Source: Limnohabitans sp. Hippo3
Lineage (GTDB): Bacteria; Pseudomonadota; Gammaproteobacteria; Burkholderiales; Burkholderiaceae_C
Direction of reading: 5' to 3'
Length of the DNA: 64,000 bases
Assembly (NCBI RefSeq): GCF_003063665.1
Contig: NZ_NESF01000001.1
Location: forward strand, 744,001 to 808,000
Shown: piece by piece, positions 1-7,995 of the stretch
Layout: every line of letters starts with the position of its first letter
How positions within the stretch are numbered: the stretch's first letter is position 1
Notes under the pieces: model-generated
Told to the model about the DNA's origin: nothing
The model's database searches: none
What the model saw: the letters and a program-made list of their open reading frames with translations, nothing else
Program-made: the position numbers and the translations under genes

Positions 1-834
1 TCAATCGATTTGGGTTTGCGCCAGCGTGCCCGATTCCACCAAGCGACGGATGGCCCCAGCCACCTGCTCTTCGCGCCCCGCAAAGCCATGCTGGGTAAAC
101 GCCTGGCAGGCCTCGCCACGGAAACCCGATCCGCCCGACACCGACGCCAAGCCCACGCCCCATTTTTCAGCGATGGCCACGGCATCCCGGTGGTACGTCA
201 TTGGGCAAGGGTCCTGACGGTGGTGAAAGATGAATTGCGGGGTTTTGAACGGCCCAAACTCTAGCCCCTGATCTCTGGCCTTGCTGTAGGTGCCCGCGGT
301 GTGGACGATACCGGCATAGAGGTTTTGCCCATGCTTGAGCAAGCCAGCGGTGGTGATCACCCCTCTGCTGGTGGACACGGCCCAGATGTGCACCAAGCTG
401 GGGATTTTTCTTTGCACCTCTTGAACCAAGAGCGCAATGTCTTGCGCCCGCTCGGCTGTGGCCTGGTAGTTGTCGGGGCACTGGGTTTCAAAATCGGACC
501 GACAGTCGAGCAACAAGGTGACGACCTGGGGAGACAGCAGGTGCTGACGGGCACGCACCAAAAAATTGCCGTTTTGCCGGGTGGTGATCTGCCCCGCCTC
601 GTTCAGACGTGGCCGGGTGACCCCGGGGTGCCCCGACACCACCACCAGCAGTTTTTGAGGGGCCACAGCCGAATCCAGCTTGGACAACACGCCTTGCTGG
701 GTGAACCCCTGCGGGGTCTTGACGGTGACGATCTCTTCGATGATGCGGGCGGGCGCACTCGGTGCATCAGTGGCTCTGGCGATGCCCATAACCCCATAAA
801 ACGCCAAGGCCAACACCCAAAGTTTGCCCACCAT
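1..834 (-). CDS. exported alpha/beta-hydrolase-like protein
   Basis: The 277-residue protein starts MVGKLWVLALAFYGVMGIAR, a Sec signal peptide ending near residue 21, so it should be periplasmic. The reading frame is open for about 200 bases further upstream, but the ATG at 834 is chosen because it places the signal peptide at the N-terminus. A VVVVSGHPG stretch (near residue 60) resembles the oxyanion-hole strand of alpha/beta hydrolases, and STSRG (near residue 155) fits a degenerate nucleophile elbow. A late His lies in QHGFAG. The substrate is unknown. It is divergent from the ornithine cyclodeaminase-like gene and its stop codon is at the very edge of the window, so the gene is complete but its downstream context is unseen. 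The fold assignment is moderate. Confidence 0.6.
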   Translation of the reverse strand: MVGKLWVLALAFYGVMGIARATDAPSAPARIIEEIVTVKTPQGFTQQGVLSKLDSAVAPQKLLVVVSGHPGVTRPRLNEAGQITTRQNGNFLVRARQHLLSPQVVTLLLDCRSDFETQCPDNYQATAERAQDIALLVQEVQRKIPSLVHIWAVSTSRGVITTAGLLKHGQNLYAGIVHTAGTYSKARDQGLEFGPFKTPQFIFHHRQDPCPMTYHRDAVAIAEKWGVGLASVSGGSGFRGEACQAFTQHGFAGREEQVAGAIRRLVESGTLAQTQID

Positions 835-978
835 GACCAACCCCTTCCAATGTGGATATTCAGGAAATGTGCTCCATTGTGACTGGGCTGGCGACACGAC
901 GAATCCTGAATGTGACTGCCCAAATGGACAGAGCATGATGGAATAGCCCCTGCCCTTCAGCCCATCTAGAGACAGACC

Positions 979-1902
979 ATGGTCCATTATTTTGACGAAG
1001 CCCGCGTGCAGCAACTGCTGAACGTGCCCGACCTGCTGCAAGGCGTGCGCGAGGCCTTGGTGGCCTTGACGCTGGGCCAGGTGGTGCAGCCGCTGCGCAT
1101 GGTCATGCCGATTGGCGAGGCCTCCAATGATGGCCTGCTGTTTTTAAAACCTGCGCAACTGGGCGATGCCTTGAGCACCAAGCTCATCACGCTGGTGCCG
1201 GGCAATGCGCAAAAGGGCTTGCCCACGCTGCTGAGCACCATTGTCTTGATGGACCCGGCCACGGGCCAGACGCTGGCCGTGATGGAGGGCAACACCATCA
1301 CCGCCATGCGCACGGCAGCTGCCTCTGCCGTGGCGGCCGATGCGCTGGTGCCACACACACCGCAGGTGGTGGCCATGCTGGGCAGCGGCGTGCTGGCCCG
1401 CAGCCACGCGCAAATGCTGCGGGCCGTGCGCGAGGTGTCCGAGATTCGGGTTTGGAGCCCCAACGCAGGCAACGCGCAGCAGTGCGCACACGACATTGGC
1501 GGCATGGCTTGCGCCAGCGCTGAAGAGGCGGTGCGCGGGGCCGACATCGTGTGCACCGTGACCAATGCCAGCGAACCCGTGCTGCAGGGCACCTGGCTCA
1601 AGCCCGGTGCCTTTGTGGCGGCTGTGGGCGCGCCCCGCCCCACCTGGCGCGAGCTGGACGATGCGGCCATGAACAATTGGGTGGTGGCCGATCAGCGCGA
1701 AGCGGCTGAAAAAGAATCGGGCGATGTGCTGCTTTCAGGCGCGCGGGTCGCGGCCGAAATTGGCGAAGTGTTGTGCGGGCGTGTGGCGCCACCGCCTGCG
1801 GGCACCACCATCGTTTTCAAATCGCTGGGCCAGGCGGTGGAAGACACGGTGGCGGCCCGTTTGGTTTACCGCGCGGCATTGGCCGAAGGCAATCGCCCAT
1901 GA
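979..1902 (+). CDS. ornithine cyclodeaminase / ketimine reductase family protein
   Basis: This 307-residue protein has the family's usual length and order: an N-terminal substrate half (GLLFLKPAQLGDALSTKL, with the conserved Lys and the later ITAMRTAAAS segment) followed by a Rossmann NAD(P) site VVAMLGSGVLARSHAQML near residue 130. Relatives include ornithine cyclodeaminase, alanine dehydrogenase (Ala-DH of archaea), delta1-piperideine/pyrroline-2-carboxylate reductases and mu-crystallin. Sequence alone cannot choose among them. Its stop overlaps the start of the next gene by ATGA, so it is translationally coupled with an FAD amine/amino-acid oxidoreductase. Such pairs fit catabolism of a cyclic or N-substituted amino acid in which the flavoenzyme makes an imine and this enzyme reduces it (inference). 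Confidence 0.85.
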   Translation: MVHYFDEARVQQLLNVPDLLQGVREALVALTLGQVVQPLRMVMPIGEASNDGLLFLKPAQLGDALSTKLITLVPGNAQKGLPTLLSTIVLMDPATGQTLAVMEGNTITAMRTAAASAVAADALVPHTPQVVAMLGSGVLARSHAQMLRAVREVSEIRVWSPNAGNAQQCAHDIGGMACASAEEAVRGADIVCTVTNASEPVLQGTWLKPGAFVAAVGAPRPTWRELDDAAMNNWVVADQREAAEKESGDVLLSGARVAAEIGEVLCGRVAPPPAGTTIVFKSLGQAVEDTVAARLVYRAALAEGNRP

Positions 1903-3068
1903 GCCGCACCGATGTGGTGATTGTGGGCAGCGGCGTGATGGGTGCGGCCACGGCCTATTGGCTGATCCGCCTGCAGCCTGGCTTGAAAGTGACGCTGATC
2001 GAATCGGACACGCGCTACGAAAAAGCCTCCTCTTCACTGTCGGCCAGCTCGATCCGCCAGCAGTTCACCTGCCCGGTCAATATCCGGCTGAGCCAATTCG
2101 GCATCGCTTTTTTGCGCGAGGCCGAGCAGCACCTGGGCCTGCCCGACCACCCGGTCGCACTGGGTTTGCAGGAACCCGGCTATTTGTACCTGGCCCAGCC
2201 TGAGCAAACAGCAGCCCTGCGCACCGCACACCAGATCCAAAAACAGGCCGGGGCCGATGTCGCCCTGTTGGGCCCCGAGGCCCTGCGCCAGCGCTACCCC
2301 TGGCTGAACGTGGACGATGTGGCGCTGGGCAGTCTGGGCCTGAGCGGAGAAGGTTGGTTTGACGGCCCTGCCCTGCACCAAGCCTTTTTGAAAAAAGCCA
2401 TGGCGCAAGGCGTGCAGCGACTGCACGACCGGGTGGTGGACCTGGACCACACAGCGACGCAAATCACGGGCGTGCGTTTGGCCAGTGGCAGCACCTTGCC
2501 CTGCGGGCAGCTGGTGAATGCAGCAGGGCCTTGGGGCGGCGAAGTGGCAGCCATGGCCGGGGTGCAACTGCCCATCGAGGCGGCGCGGCGCACGGTGTTT
2601 GTGCTGTCTTGCCCCGAGCCACTGCCGCAATGCCCCTTGCTGATCGACCCGAGCGGCTGGTGGCTGCGACCCGAGGGCCGTTTTTTGATCAGCGGCGCAG
2701 AGCCTTTGCACACCGCACCCGACCTGCCGCTGGAGCCTGACTGGGCAGAATGGAACGACGAACAATGGGCCTCGCTCGCGCACCGCATCCCGGCGCTGGC
2801 GGCTTTGCGGGTGGAGCGGGCCTGGGCAGGCTATTACGAGATGAACACCTTCGATCACAACGCCGTGATCGGCCCGCACCCCGATCTGCGCAACCTGTAT
2901 TTCATCAACGGTTTTTCAGGCCACGGCATGCAACATGCGGCAGGCGCTGGTTTGGCGCTGGCCGAGTGGATGCTGCAGGGCCAGGCCCAAACCATCGACT
3001 TACAAGAGTTAGGTTTTGAGCGCCTGGTGCAAAACCGACCGCTGCGCGAGTTGGCGGTGATCGGCTAA
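1899..3068 (+). CDS. FAD-dependent oxidoreductase (DAO/sarcosine oxidase-like)
   Basis: The 389-residue flavoprotein begins MSRTDVVIVGSGVMGAATAY, a GxGxxG dinucleotide-binding loop, and ends with the DAO-family GFSGHGMQHAAGAGLALAEW motif that closes the FAD site. The start at 1899 overlaps the previous stop by 4 bases (ATGA). An upstream in-frame extension into the preceding gene is rejected because it would precede the Rossmann strand. The family oxidises secondary or primary amines of amino acids (sarcosine, glycine, proline, opines). The paired ketimine-reductase-like gene suggests use in degradation of an imino-acid or opine-like compound, but the substrate is not identifiable from the sequence. 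Confidence 0.85.
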   Translation: MSRTDVVIVGSGVMGAATAYWLIRLQPGLKVTLIESDTRYEKASSSLSASSIRQQFTCPVNIRLSQFGIAFLREAEQHLGLPDHPVALGLQEPGYLYLAQPEQTAALRTAHQIQKQAGADVALLGPEALRQRYPWLNVDDVALGSLGLSGEGWFDGPALHQAFLKKAMAQGVQRLHDRVVDLDHTATQITGVRLASGSTLPCGQLVNAAGPWGGEVAAMAGVQLPIEAARRTVFVLSCPEPLPQCPLLIDPSGWWLRPEGRFLISGAEPLHTAPDLPLEPDWAEWNDEQWASLAHRIPALAALRVERAWAGYYEMNTFDHNAVIGPHPDLRNLYFINGFSGHGMQHAAGAGLALAEWMLQGQAQTIDLQELGFERLVQNRPLRELAVIG

Positions 3069-3070
3069 GG

Positions 3071-3424
3071 CTAAAGGTCTTCGCGCGCTTCGATCTGCAA
3101 GCGCTGCACCACCGAGCCCCGAGTGCCCGCCACAGCGCGCACGCGAAGGGATGGACCGGCTTCGAGCACCAAGCGGCAGTGGTAATCGAGCCCATCGGTC
3201 TGGCCCGGGCAATTGCTGGCAATGCGGCGGTGCCATTGCTGCTTGCCGTCGATCTCCAGCGTCAACGCGTGCCATGCCTCGGCAGGGTCTTCGGGCACAC
3301 GCACCAGCAAGCTGACATCAATGTCAAATGTGCGTGGCCGCTTCAATGCGCCGGGAATGTTCAGCACGGCCACCGCATCGGCCGTCTCGGTGCGCCACAA
3401 CTCGGGTTTTGCCTGTGCGGCCAT
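3071..3424 (-). CDS. conserved hypothetical protein, 117 aa
   Basis: A short soluble protein with no signal peptide or membrane segment. Coding is supported by its compact fit between neighbours: its stop is 3 bases from the convergent flavoprotein stop and its start is 6 bases from the stop of the glutaredoxin-like gene, consistent with a two-gene unit on the minus strand. The composition looks beta-rich (VAVLNIPG, FDIDVSLLVRV, WHALTLEIDG), with a WHRRIA segment and two Cys. I do not recognise the family and assign no function. Confidence 0.55.
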   Translation of the reverse strand: MAAQAKPELWRTETADAVAVLNIPGALKRPRTFDIDVSLLVRVPEDPAEAWHALTLEIDGKQQWHRRIASNCPGQTDGLDYHCRLVLEAGPSLRVRAVAGTRGSVVQRLQIEAREDL

Positions 3425-3429
3425 GTCGC

Positions 3430-3798
3430 TCAGGCTTTGAGCAAGGTGCTGAGTTCGCCACTGTCGATCAGGCGGCGCAGGTCATCGGCACCACCGACCA
3501 GCGTGCCGCGCACAAAGACCATCGGGAACGTGGGCCAGCCGGTCCACATCTTCAGCGCATTGCGTAAACGCCATTGCGAAAAATAGCTGCCGAACTCGAT
3601 GTACTCGTGCGCCACGCCCGCTGCGGCCAGCGCCTTGCGGGCTTTGCCCACAAACGGGTTGCCCGACAAGCCTACCACCACCACAGCGTGCTGGGCGATG
3701 GCGGTTTGCACCTGCTGGATCACGGGCAAGTGGTGTTCGGCAATGCGTTGGCGGATGGCCGGGTGGATGGCTGATTCATCCAGAAGCGGTCTGGTCAT
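3430..3798 (-). CDS. glutaredoxin-like protein lacking active-site cysteine
   Basis: The 122-residue protein aligns to the monothiol glutaredoxin fold: VVVVGLSGNPFVGKARKAL corresponds to the strand-loop-helix that normally carries CGFS or CPYC, followed by YIEFGSYFSQWRLRNALKMW and the GSH-binding WPTFPMVFVRGTLVGGADDL signature. The protein contains no cysteine at all, so it cannot act as a dithiol or monothiol redox enzyme or ligate an Fe-S cluster through Cys. The start at 3798 (MTRPLLDES) is preferred over an upstream extension that would run into the neighbouring gene region. It sits 6 bases upstream of the 117-residue hypothetical and is probably co-transcribed with it. A GSH-binding scaffold or regulatory role is possible but unproven. 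Confidence 0.75.
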   Translation of the reverse strand: MTRPLLDESAIHPAIRQRIAEHHLPVIQQVQTAIAQHAVVVVGLSGNPFVGKARKALAAAGVAHEYIEFGSYFSQWRLRNALKMWTGWPTFPMVFVRGTLVGGADDLRRLIDSGELSTLLKA

Positions 3799-3836
3799 GG
3801 AAATCCTTGGAAGCCTAAAAATGAGACGCCGAGTGG

Positions 3837-4424
3837 TCAGACCTTGAGGGCGTTGGCCCCGTCGTGCATGAGTTGTGCGATGTTGGCCGAGCCGAGCAAT
3901 TGCATCGGGCTGCTGCTGGCCAGATCGATCGCAGCCTGGCTGAAGACGCCCAAGCTCATGCAGGTGCACGAAAAGGCATCACGGCTTTCACGGACAGCCA
4001 GCAACTCCCGCAAATGCTCTGCGCCCACGGTGGCCGCTTTCCAGCGCTTGGCACTGACCAAGGTAATGCGGCCATTTTTTTCGATCTGAAAATCGGCCGG
4101 GCCATCGTTCAGGCGACTGACCACAAAACCCTGCTGCCTGAGCGCTTCTTCGATCAACACCGAAAAATCACGCCAACCCATGCCCCGTGCCTGCTCCACC
4201 AGTTCCTGAATGCGGCTGGCCGAGATGGCATTTCTTTGTCGCCAGGCGGCCATGACGCCAATGACAAAAAACGGGAACGCCCCCAACATGCCCGCTGTTT
4301 TGTAGGCCTCAGGCAGCAAAGCCCCAGCCACTAGGGCCACGCCAAACATCACCAAAAAGCTCACCCACCACGGGGCGCGTAGCAAAGTCGCAAAGAGCGA
4401 CTTTTCGGACATTTTGAATTTCAT
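3837..4424 (-). CDS. membrane-anchored Mrr-like restriction endonuclease-fold protein
   Basis: The 195-residue protein has two N-terminal hydrophobic helices (about residues 16-35 and 45-60: WVSFLVMFGVALVAGALL, GAFPFFVIGVMAA) followed by a soluble domain. That domain carries the Mrr-type PD-(D/E)xK pattern: FSVLIEEALRQQGF, GPADFQIEKNGRITLVSAKRW. The usual QxK is here SAK. Related Mrr-like membrane proteins are known, mostly uncharacterised. The ATG at 4424 is chosen; an internal ATG at 4412 is possible. It is separated by 38 bases from the glutaredoxin-like gene and probably transcribed from its own promoter. Whether it cleaves DNA is unknown. Confidence 0.65.
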   Translation of the reverse strand: MKFKMSEKSLFATLLRAPWWVSFLVMFGVALVAGALLPEAYKTAGMLGAFPFFVIGVMAAWRQRNAISASRIQELVEQARGMGWRDFSVLIEEALRQQGFVVSRLNDGPADFQIEKNGRITLVSAKRWKAATVGAEHLRELLAVRESRDAFSCTCMSLGVFSQAAIDLASSSPMQLLGSANIAQLMHDGANALKV

Positions 4425-4465
4425 GGGCAATCAAAGAAGGTCAACGGGCTAAAGGTCAGACCGCA

Positions 4466-4500
4466 ACAAAAAATGGCGGGCCTGAAACCAAGGCCCGCCA
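4466..4500 (-). terminator. rho-independent terminator of the TRAP operon
   Basis: Read on the minus strand, a perfect 10-bp stem TGGCGGGCCT / AGGCCCGCCA with a 7-base loop is followed by six Ts. It lies 60 bases after the stop of the TRAP permease gene and before the Mrr-like gene on the same strand. Confidence 0.85.
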
Positions 4501-4559
4501 GTGTAGTGGCTCCAACGTCCAAATCCCACAAAGCGCTGAAAAGCCCCTTGCGTTTCACG

Positions 4560-6761
4560 TCATGCAGGGTTTAGGCCCTTAAGAGACCGGCTCGTCGTCC
4601 ATTGGTGAATCAGCACTGGCAGCATCAACAAAAGACCCAACAAACTGATTTTCAGGCCAGGGGCAATCAGGCACAGCGCACCCACCGTGCACAGCACACG
4701 CTCCCAGCGCTTCATCTCGGCCATCAGGTAACCGCTGAGCGCCGCAGCCAGCGCCACAATACCGAACACACAACCGATGAAGGTGACTGCAAAATCAGCC
4801 CAAGTGAAGCCCTTGGCAACCAGCAGCAGCGATGGCGAAAACACGAACACAAAAGGCACCAGCGCCTTGGCCAACCCCAGACGGAAAGCCATATTGCCGG
4901 TCTTGAATGGATCACTGCCCGCCATGCCCGCCGCCGCATAAGCGGCCAGCGCCACCGGCGGCGTGATGTCGGCCAGCACCCCGTAATAAAACACGAAGAA
5001 ATGCGCCACCAAAGGCTCCACCCCCAGTTGCACCAAGGTGGGTGCGGCCACCGTGACCATGATGATGTAGTTGGCCGTGGTCGGGATACCGCAGCCCATC
5101 AAGATGCAGACAATCCCTGTCATGAACAGCGCGGCCAGCAGCGTCAGGGACTTGCTGTCGGCCATGAAGGCAGGCAACCAATTCATCATAAAGGCGGCGA
5201 TGATTTGCGCCCATCCGGTGATGATGAAACTGATCTTGAAACCCACGCCCGTGAGCGTGACCACGCCAATCACAATGCCCACGGTGGCCGCCGCAGCGCC
5301 CACGGCCAGCGCATATTTGGCACCCGTCTCGAACGCTTCAAGCAGCACTGCGTTGTCGATGCGGCCGATCACGCCCATCCACTTTTGTCCCGCCCAGATC
5401 AGGGCCACGCCCAACGCCAGAAGACCCAGCTTGATGGTCTCACCATCGCCGCCCCAGTCGAAAAAAGCGATCAAGGCTAACAGCACATGCAGCGCAATCA
5501 GCAGACCCCAATTGACGCCCCGGTTGCCCCGCACCGAAGTGCACAGGCCCACAATCATGCAAGAGGTGATGCCGGTGAAGGCGGCCAAATAGGGCGTGCG
5601 GCCGGACACCAAAATGGCGATCAACAAGACCAATGGGATCAAGGTAGGCCAACGCTGCTGAAAGGACTCGCGTAACTTAGGCATCTCTTCGTCGGTCAGG
5701 CCACGCAAGCCATAGCGTTTGGCCTCGAAATGCACCTGCATGAACACCCCAAAAAAATGCATGAAGGCCGGCACAACGGCCGCGGCGATGATGGTCTGAT
5801 AAGACACGTTCAAAAACTCGACCATCAAAAACGCCGCAGCACCCAGCACGGGCGGTGTGATCTGCCCGCCTGTCGACGATGCGGCTTCAACCGCGCCCGC
5901 GAACTCACGGCGGTAGCCCACCCGGATCATGGCCGGGATGGTGAGCGAGCCCACCGTGACCGCATTGGCCACCGAGGAACCACTGAGTGTGCCGAACATA
6001 GCCGAACCAAACACACTGACCTTGGCTGGACCGCCCGCATAGCGTCCCGCAACCGTCGAAGCAATATCCAGAAACAATTGCCCCAAACCAATCCGCGTGG
6101 CCAACACGCCAAACAACACGAAGTGAAAAACATAAGTGGCCACCACACCCACCGCCACGCCATAAATACCCTGGCTGGTCAGGTACTGGTGGTTGATCAT
6201 CTGGCTCCAGCTGGCACCTGCGTGCTTGAGCAACCCCGGAAAATAAGGCCCAGCCAACGCATAGACCGTGAAGCCGATCGCAATCAAGGGCAAAGGCCAG
6301 CCCATGGAGCGGCGGGTGGCTTCGAGCAAGGTGATGAACAGGATGGAGCCCATCACCACATCCATCGTGTCCGGGTTGCCCACACGAAAGGCCAGGTCAT
6401 CGAAGACGTAGGGGATGTACATGACGCTGGCCGCACAGGCCAGGCCCAACAGCCAATCCACCAGCGGTACACCACCGATGCTGAAACGACTTTTGGACAC
6501 GGTGGTGTCTGCGTCCGACCGGGTCGCTGCAAACACCAGAAAAATCAGGCCCAGCACAAAGGCCAAGTGCACACCCCGGTGGGTGGTCTCACGCAACAGG
6601 CCAAAGCCCGCTGTGTAGTAATGAAAGCCCGACAGGATGATGAGCAGCCATTTCACGATCACCGACGCTGGGGGCAACGTGGGCCGAAAACGCATTTCGG
6701 GGTCGAACTTTTCTTCGAGTTCCTGCAGATCGCGCATGTCGCGCTCGCGGGCTTCGGTCAT
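4560..6761 (-). CDS. TRAP transporter, fused DctQM-type permease (TAXI class)
   Basis: This 733-residue, many-helix membrane protein joins the small (DctQ-like) and large (DctM-like) TRAP subunits in one chain, the arrangement typical of TAXI systems. The large-subunit core shows GSAMFGTLSGSSVANAVTVG and a later GCGIPTTANYIIMV repeat, the paired motifs of the DctM family. The start at 6761 (MTEARERD) has an AAGGACA ribosome-binding site just upstream. The gene follows the TAXI binding-protein gene on the same strand with a 110-base gap holding a hairpin, and a strong terminator lies downstream. TRAP systems take up organic acids or amino acids by a sodium gradient; the substrate is not predictable here. 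Confidence 0.92.
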   Translation of the reverse strand: MTEARERDMRDLQELEEKFDPEMRFRPTLPPASVIVKWLLIILSGFHYYTAGFGLLRETTHRGVHLAFVLGLIFLVFAATRSDADTTVSKSRFSIGGVPLVDWLLGLACAASVMYIPYVFDDLAFRVGNPDTMDVVMGSILFITLLEATRRSMGWPLPLIAIGFTVYALAGPYFPGLLKHAGASWSQMINHQYLTSQGIYGVAVGVVATYVFHFVLFGVLATRIGLGQLFLDIASTVAGRYAGGPAKVSVFGSAMFGTLSGSSVANAVTVGSLTIPAMIRVGYRREFAGAVEAASSTGGQITPPVLGAAAFLMVEFLNVSYQTIIAAAVVPAFMHFFGVFMQVHFEAKRYGLRGLTDEEMPKLRESFQQRWPTLIPLVLLIAILVSGRTPYLAAFTGITSCMIVGLCTSVRGNRGVNWGLLIALHVLLALIAFFDWGGDGETIKLGLLALGVALIWAGQKWMGVIGRIDNAVLLEAFETGAKYALAVGAAAATVGIVIGVVTLTGVGFKISFIITGWAQIIAAFMMNWLPAFMADSKSLTLLAALFMTGIVCILMGCGIPTTANYIIMVTVAAPTLVQLGVEPLVAHFFVFYYGVLADITPPVALAAYAAAGMAGSDPFKTGNMAFRLGLAKALVPFVFVFSPSLLLVAKGFTWADFAVTFIGCVFGIVALAAALSGYLMAEMKRWERVLCTVGALCLIAPGLKISLLGLLLMLPVLIHQWTTSRSLKGLNPA

Positions 6762-6777
6762 ACCTGTCCTTCAAAAC

Positions 6778-6799
6778 ACAGGGCGCACATGCGCCCTGT
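6778..6799 (-). promoter_or_regulatory. intercistronic hairpin in TRAP operon
   Basis: ACAGGGCGC / GCGCCCTGT form a perfect 9-bp stem with a 4-base loop, placed between the binding-protein stop and the permease start. There is no long T-run, so it is more likely an mRNA-stabilising or partial-termination element. A second weaker pair (GGGTGCA / TGCACCC, around 6820-6836) lies just upstream on the same transcript. Such structures commonly keep the binding protein more abundant than the permease. Confidence 0.6.
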
Positions 6800-6871
6800 T
6801 TCACATTTCAGGGTGCATTGCACCCTTGCCCCCAACAGCACGTCACACAGTAACGCGCCGTTTTGACCAAA

Positions 6872-7825
6872 TCACTTCAGGACACCGGCTTCCTTGTAGA
6901 ACTTCTCGGCACCGGGGTGGAAAGGAATACCCACACCCTTGACGGCGTTTTCCTTAGTGATGAATTTGCCTTTGGCATGTCCGGCCGCCAACGCGTCCTG
7001 GGCGGCTTTGCTGTAAAGCGCCTTGGTGATCTGGTAGACGGTTTCGGTGTCGGCCTTGGCGCTGGTCACCCACTGGGCACCCATCGCCATCGTCTGCACA
7101 GCTGGCACATCCTTGTAGGTTCCTGCAGGAATGGTATCGACTGCCAGGTAAGGGTTGCTCTTGCGCAAGGCTTCGGCCTGGGGACCAGCCAAAGGCACCA
7201 GCTCGATGCCGGCACCGCTGGAGGCCAGCTCGGCAATCGCACCAGCAGGTGCCCCACCCACAAAGAAGAAGGCGTCGAGTGCGCCGTCTTTCAGTTTGTC
7301 ACCGGCCTGGTTGGGCTTGATGTATTCAGGTTTGATGTCGCTTTCTTTCACGCCATAAGCCGCCAGCACCGTGCGAGCATTGACCAAGGTGCCCGAACCC
7401 GGCTCGTCCAGCGCCACACGCTTGCCCTTGAGGTCGGCCACCGACTTGATGCCAGAGCCTTTTTTGACCACCAGATGGATGCTCTCGGGGTACAAGTTGG
7501 CGATCATGCGCAAGTCGGCCACCTTGGGTTTGCCCTCGTAGACGCCAGTGCCGGTGTAGGCCCAGGTGGCCACGTCGGACTGCGAAAAACCGGACTCCAT
7601 GGCACCACCGGCGACGGCATTGACGTTGGCCACCGAACCATTGCTGGCCTGAGCTGTGGCCACGATTTTGCCGGGCTGGCTCACCGCGTTGGCGATCATT
7701 CCGCCCACGGGGTAATAAGTGCCTGCGGTACCCCCGGTACCGATGCGGAAAAATTGCTGTGCTTGCACGGGTGCTGTCATGGCAGCAGCCAAACCCAAGA
7801 CCCAAAACAGATTGCGACGCTTCAT
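6872..7825 (-). CDS. TAXI family TRAP transporter solute-binding protein
   Basis: A 317-residue periplasmic protein with a clean signal peptide (MKRRNLFWVLGLAAAMTAPV...QAQ) followed by FFRIGTGGTAGTYYPVGGMI, the hallmark of TAXI binding proteins. The start at 7825 is chosen because it begins the signal peptide. Internal motifs VALDEPGSGTLVNARTVL and FFFVGGAPAGAI also match the family. It delivers its ligand to the fused permease encoded next on the same strand. TAXI ligands include glutamate and other carboxylates, but no ligand can be named here. Confidence 0.93.
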   Translation of the reverse strand: MKRRNLFWVLGLAAAMTAPVQAQQFFRIGTGGTAGTYYPVGGMIANAVSQPGKIVATAQASNGSVANVNAVAGGAMESGFSQSDVATWAYTGTGVYEGKPKVADLRMIANLYPESIHLVVKKGSGIKSVADLKGKRVALDEPGSGTLVNARTVLAAYGVKESDIKPEYIKPNQAGDKLKDGALDAFFFVGGAPAGAIAELASSGAGIELVPLAGPQAEALRKSNPYLAVDTIPAGTYKDVPAVQTMAMGAQWVTSAKADTETVYQITKALYSKAAQDALAAGHAKGKFITKENAVKGVGIPFHPGAEKFYKEAGVLK

Positions 7826-7995
7826 GTGATTCCTCGTGGAAGGGTTAAAAAAACCAGACCTACTGTGTAGCACAACTTGTGCCTGATTTGCCCCTGAATC
7901 GGGTCAGGCTCAGGGTAGACTCTGATATCGATGCCCCTAATGACACGGGTCTAGCGCCTGGATAAATGTGGCATTTCACTGTACAAAGGAAACCC

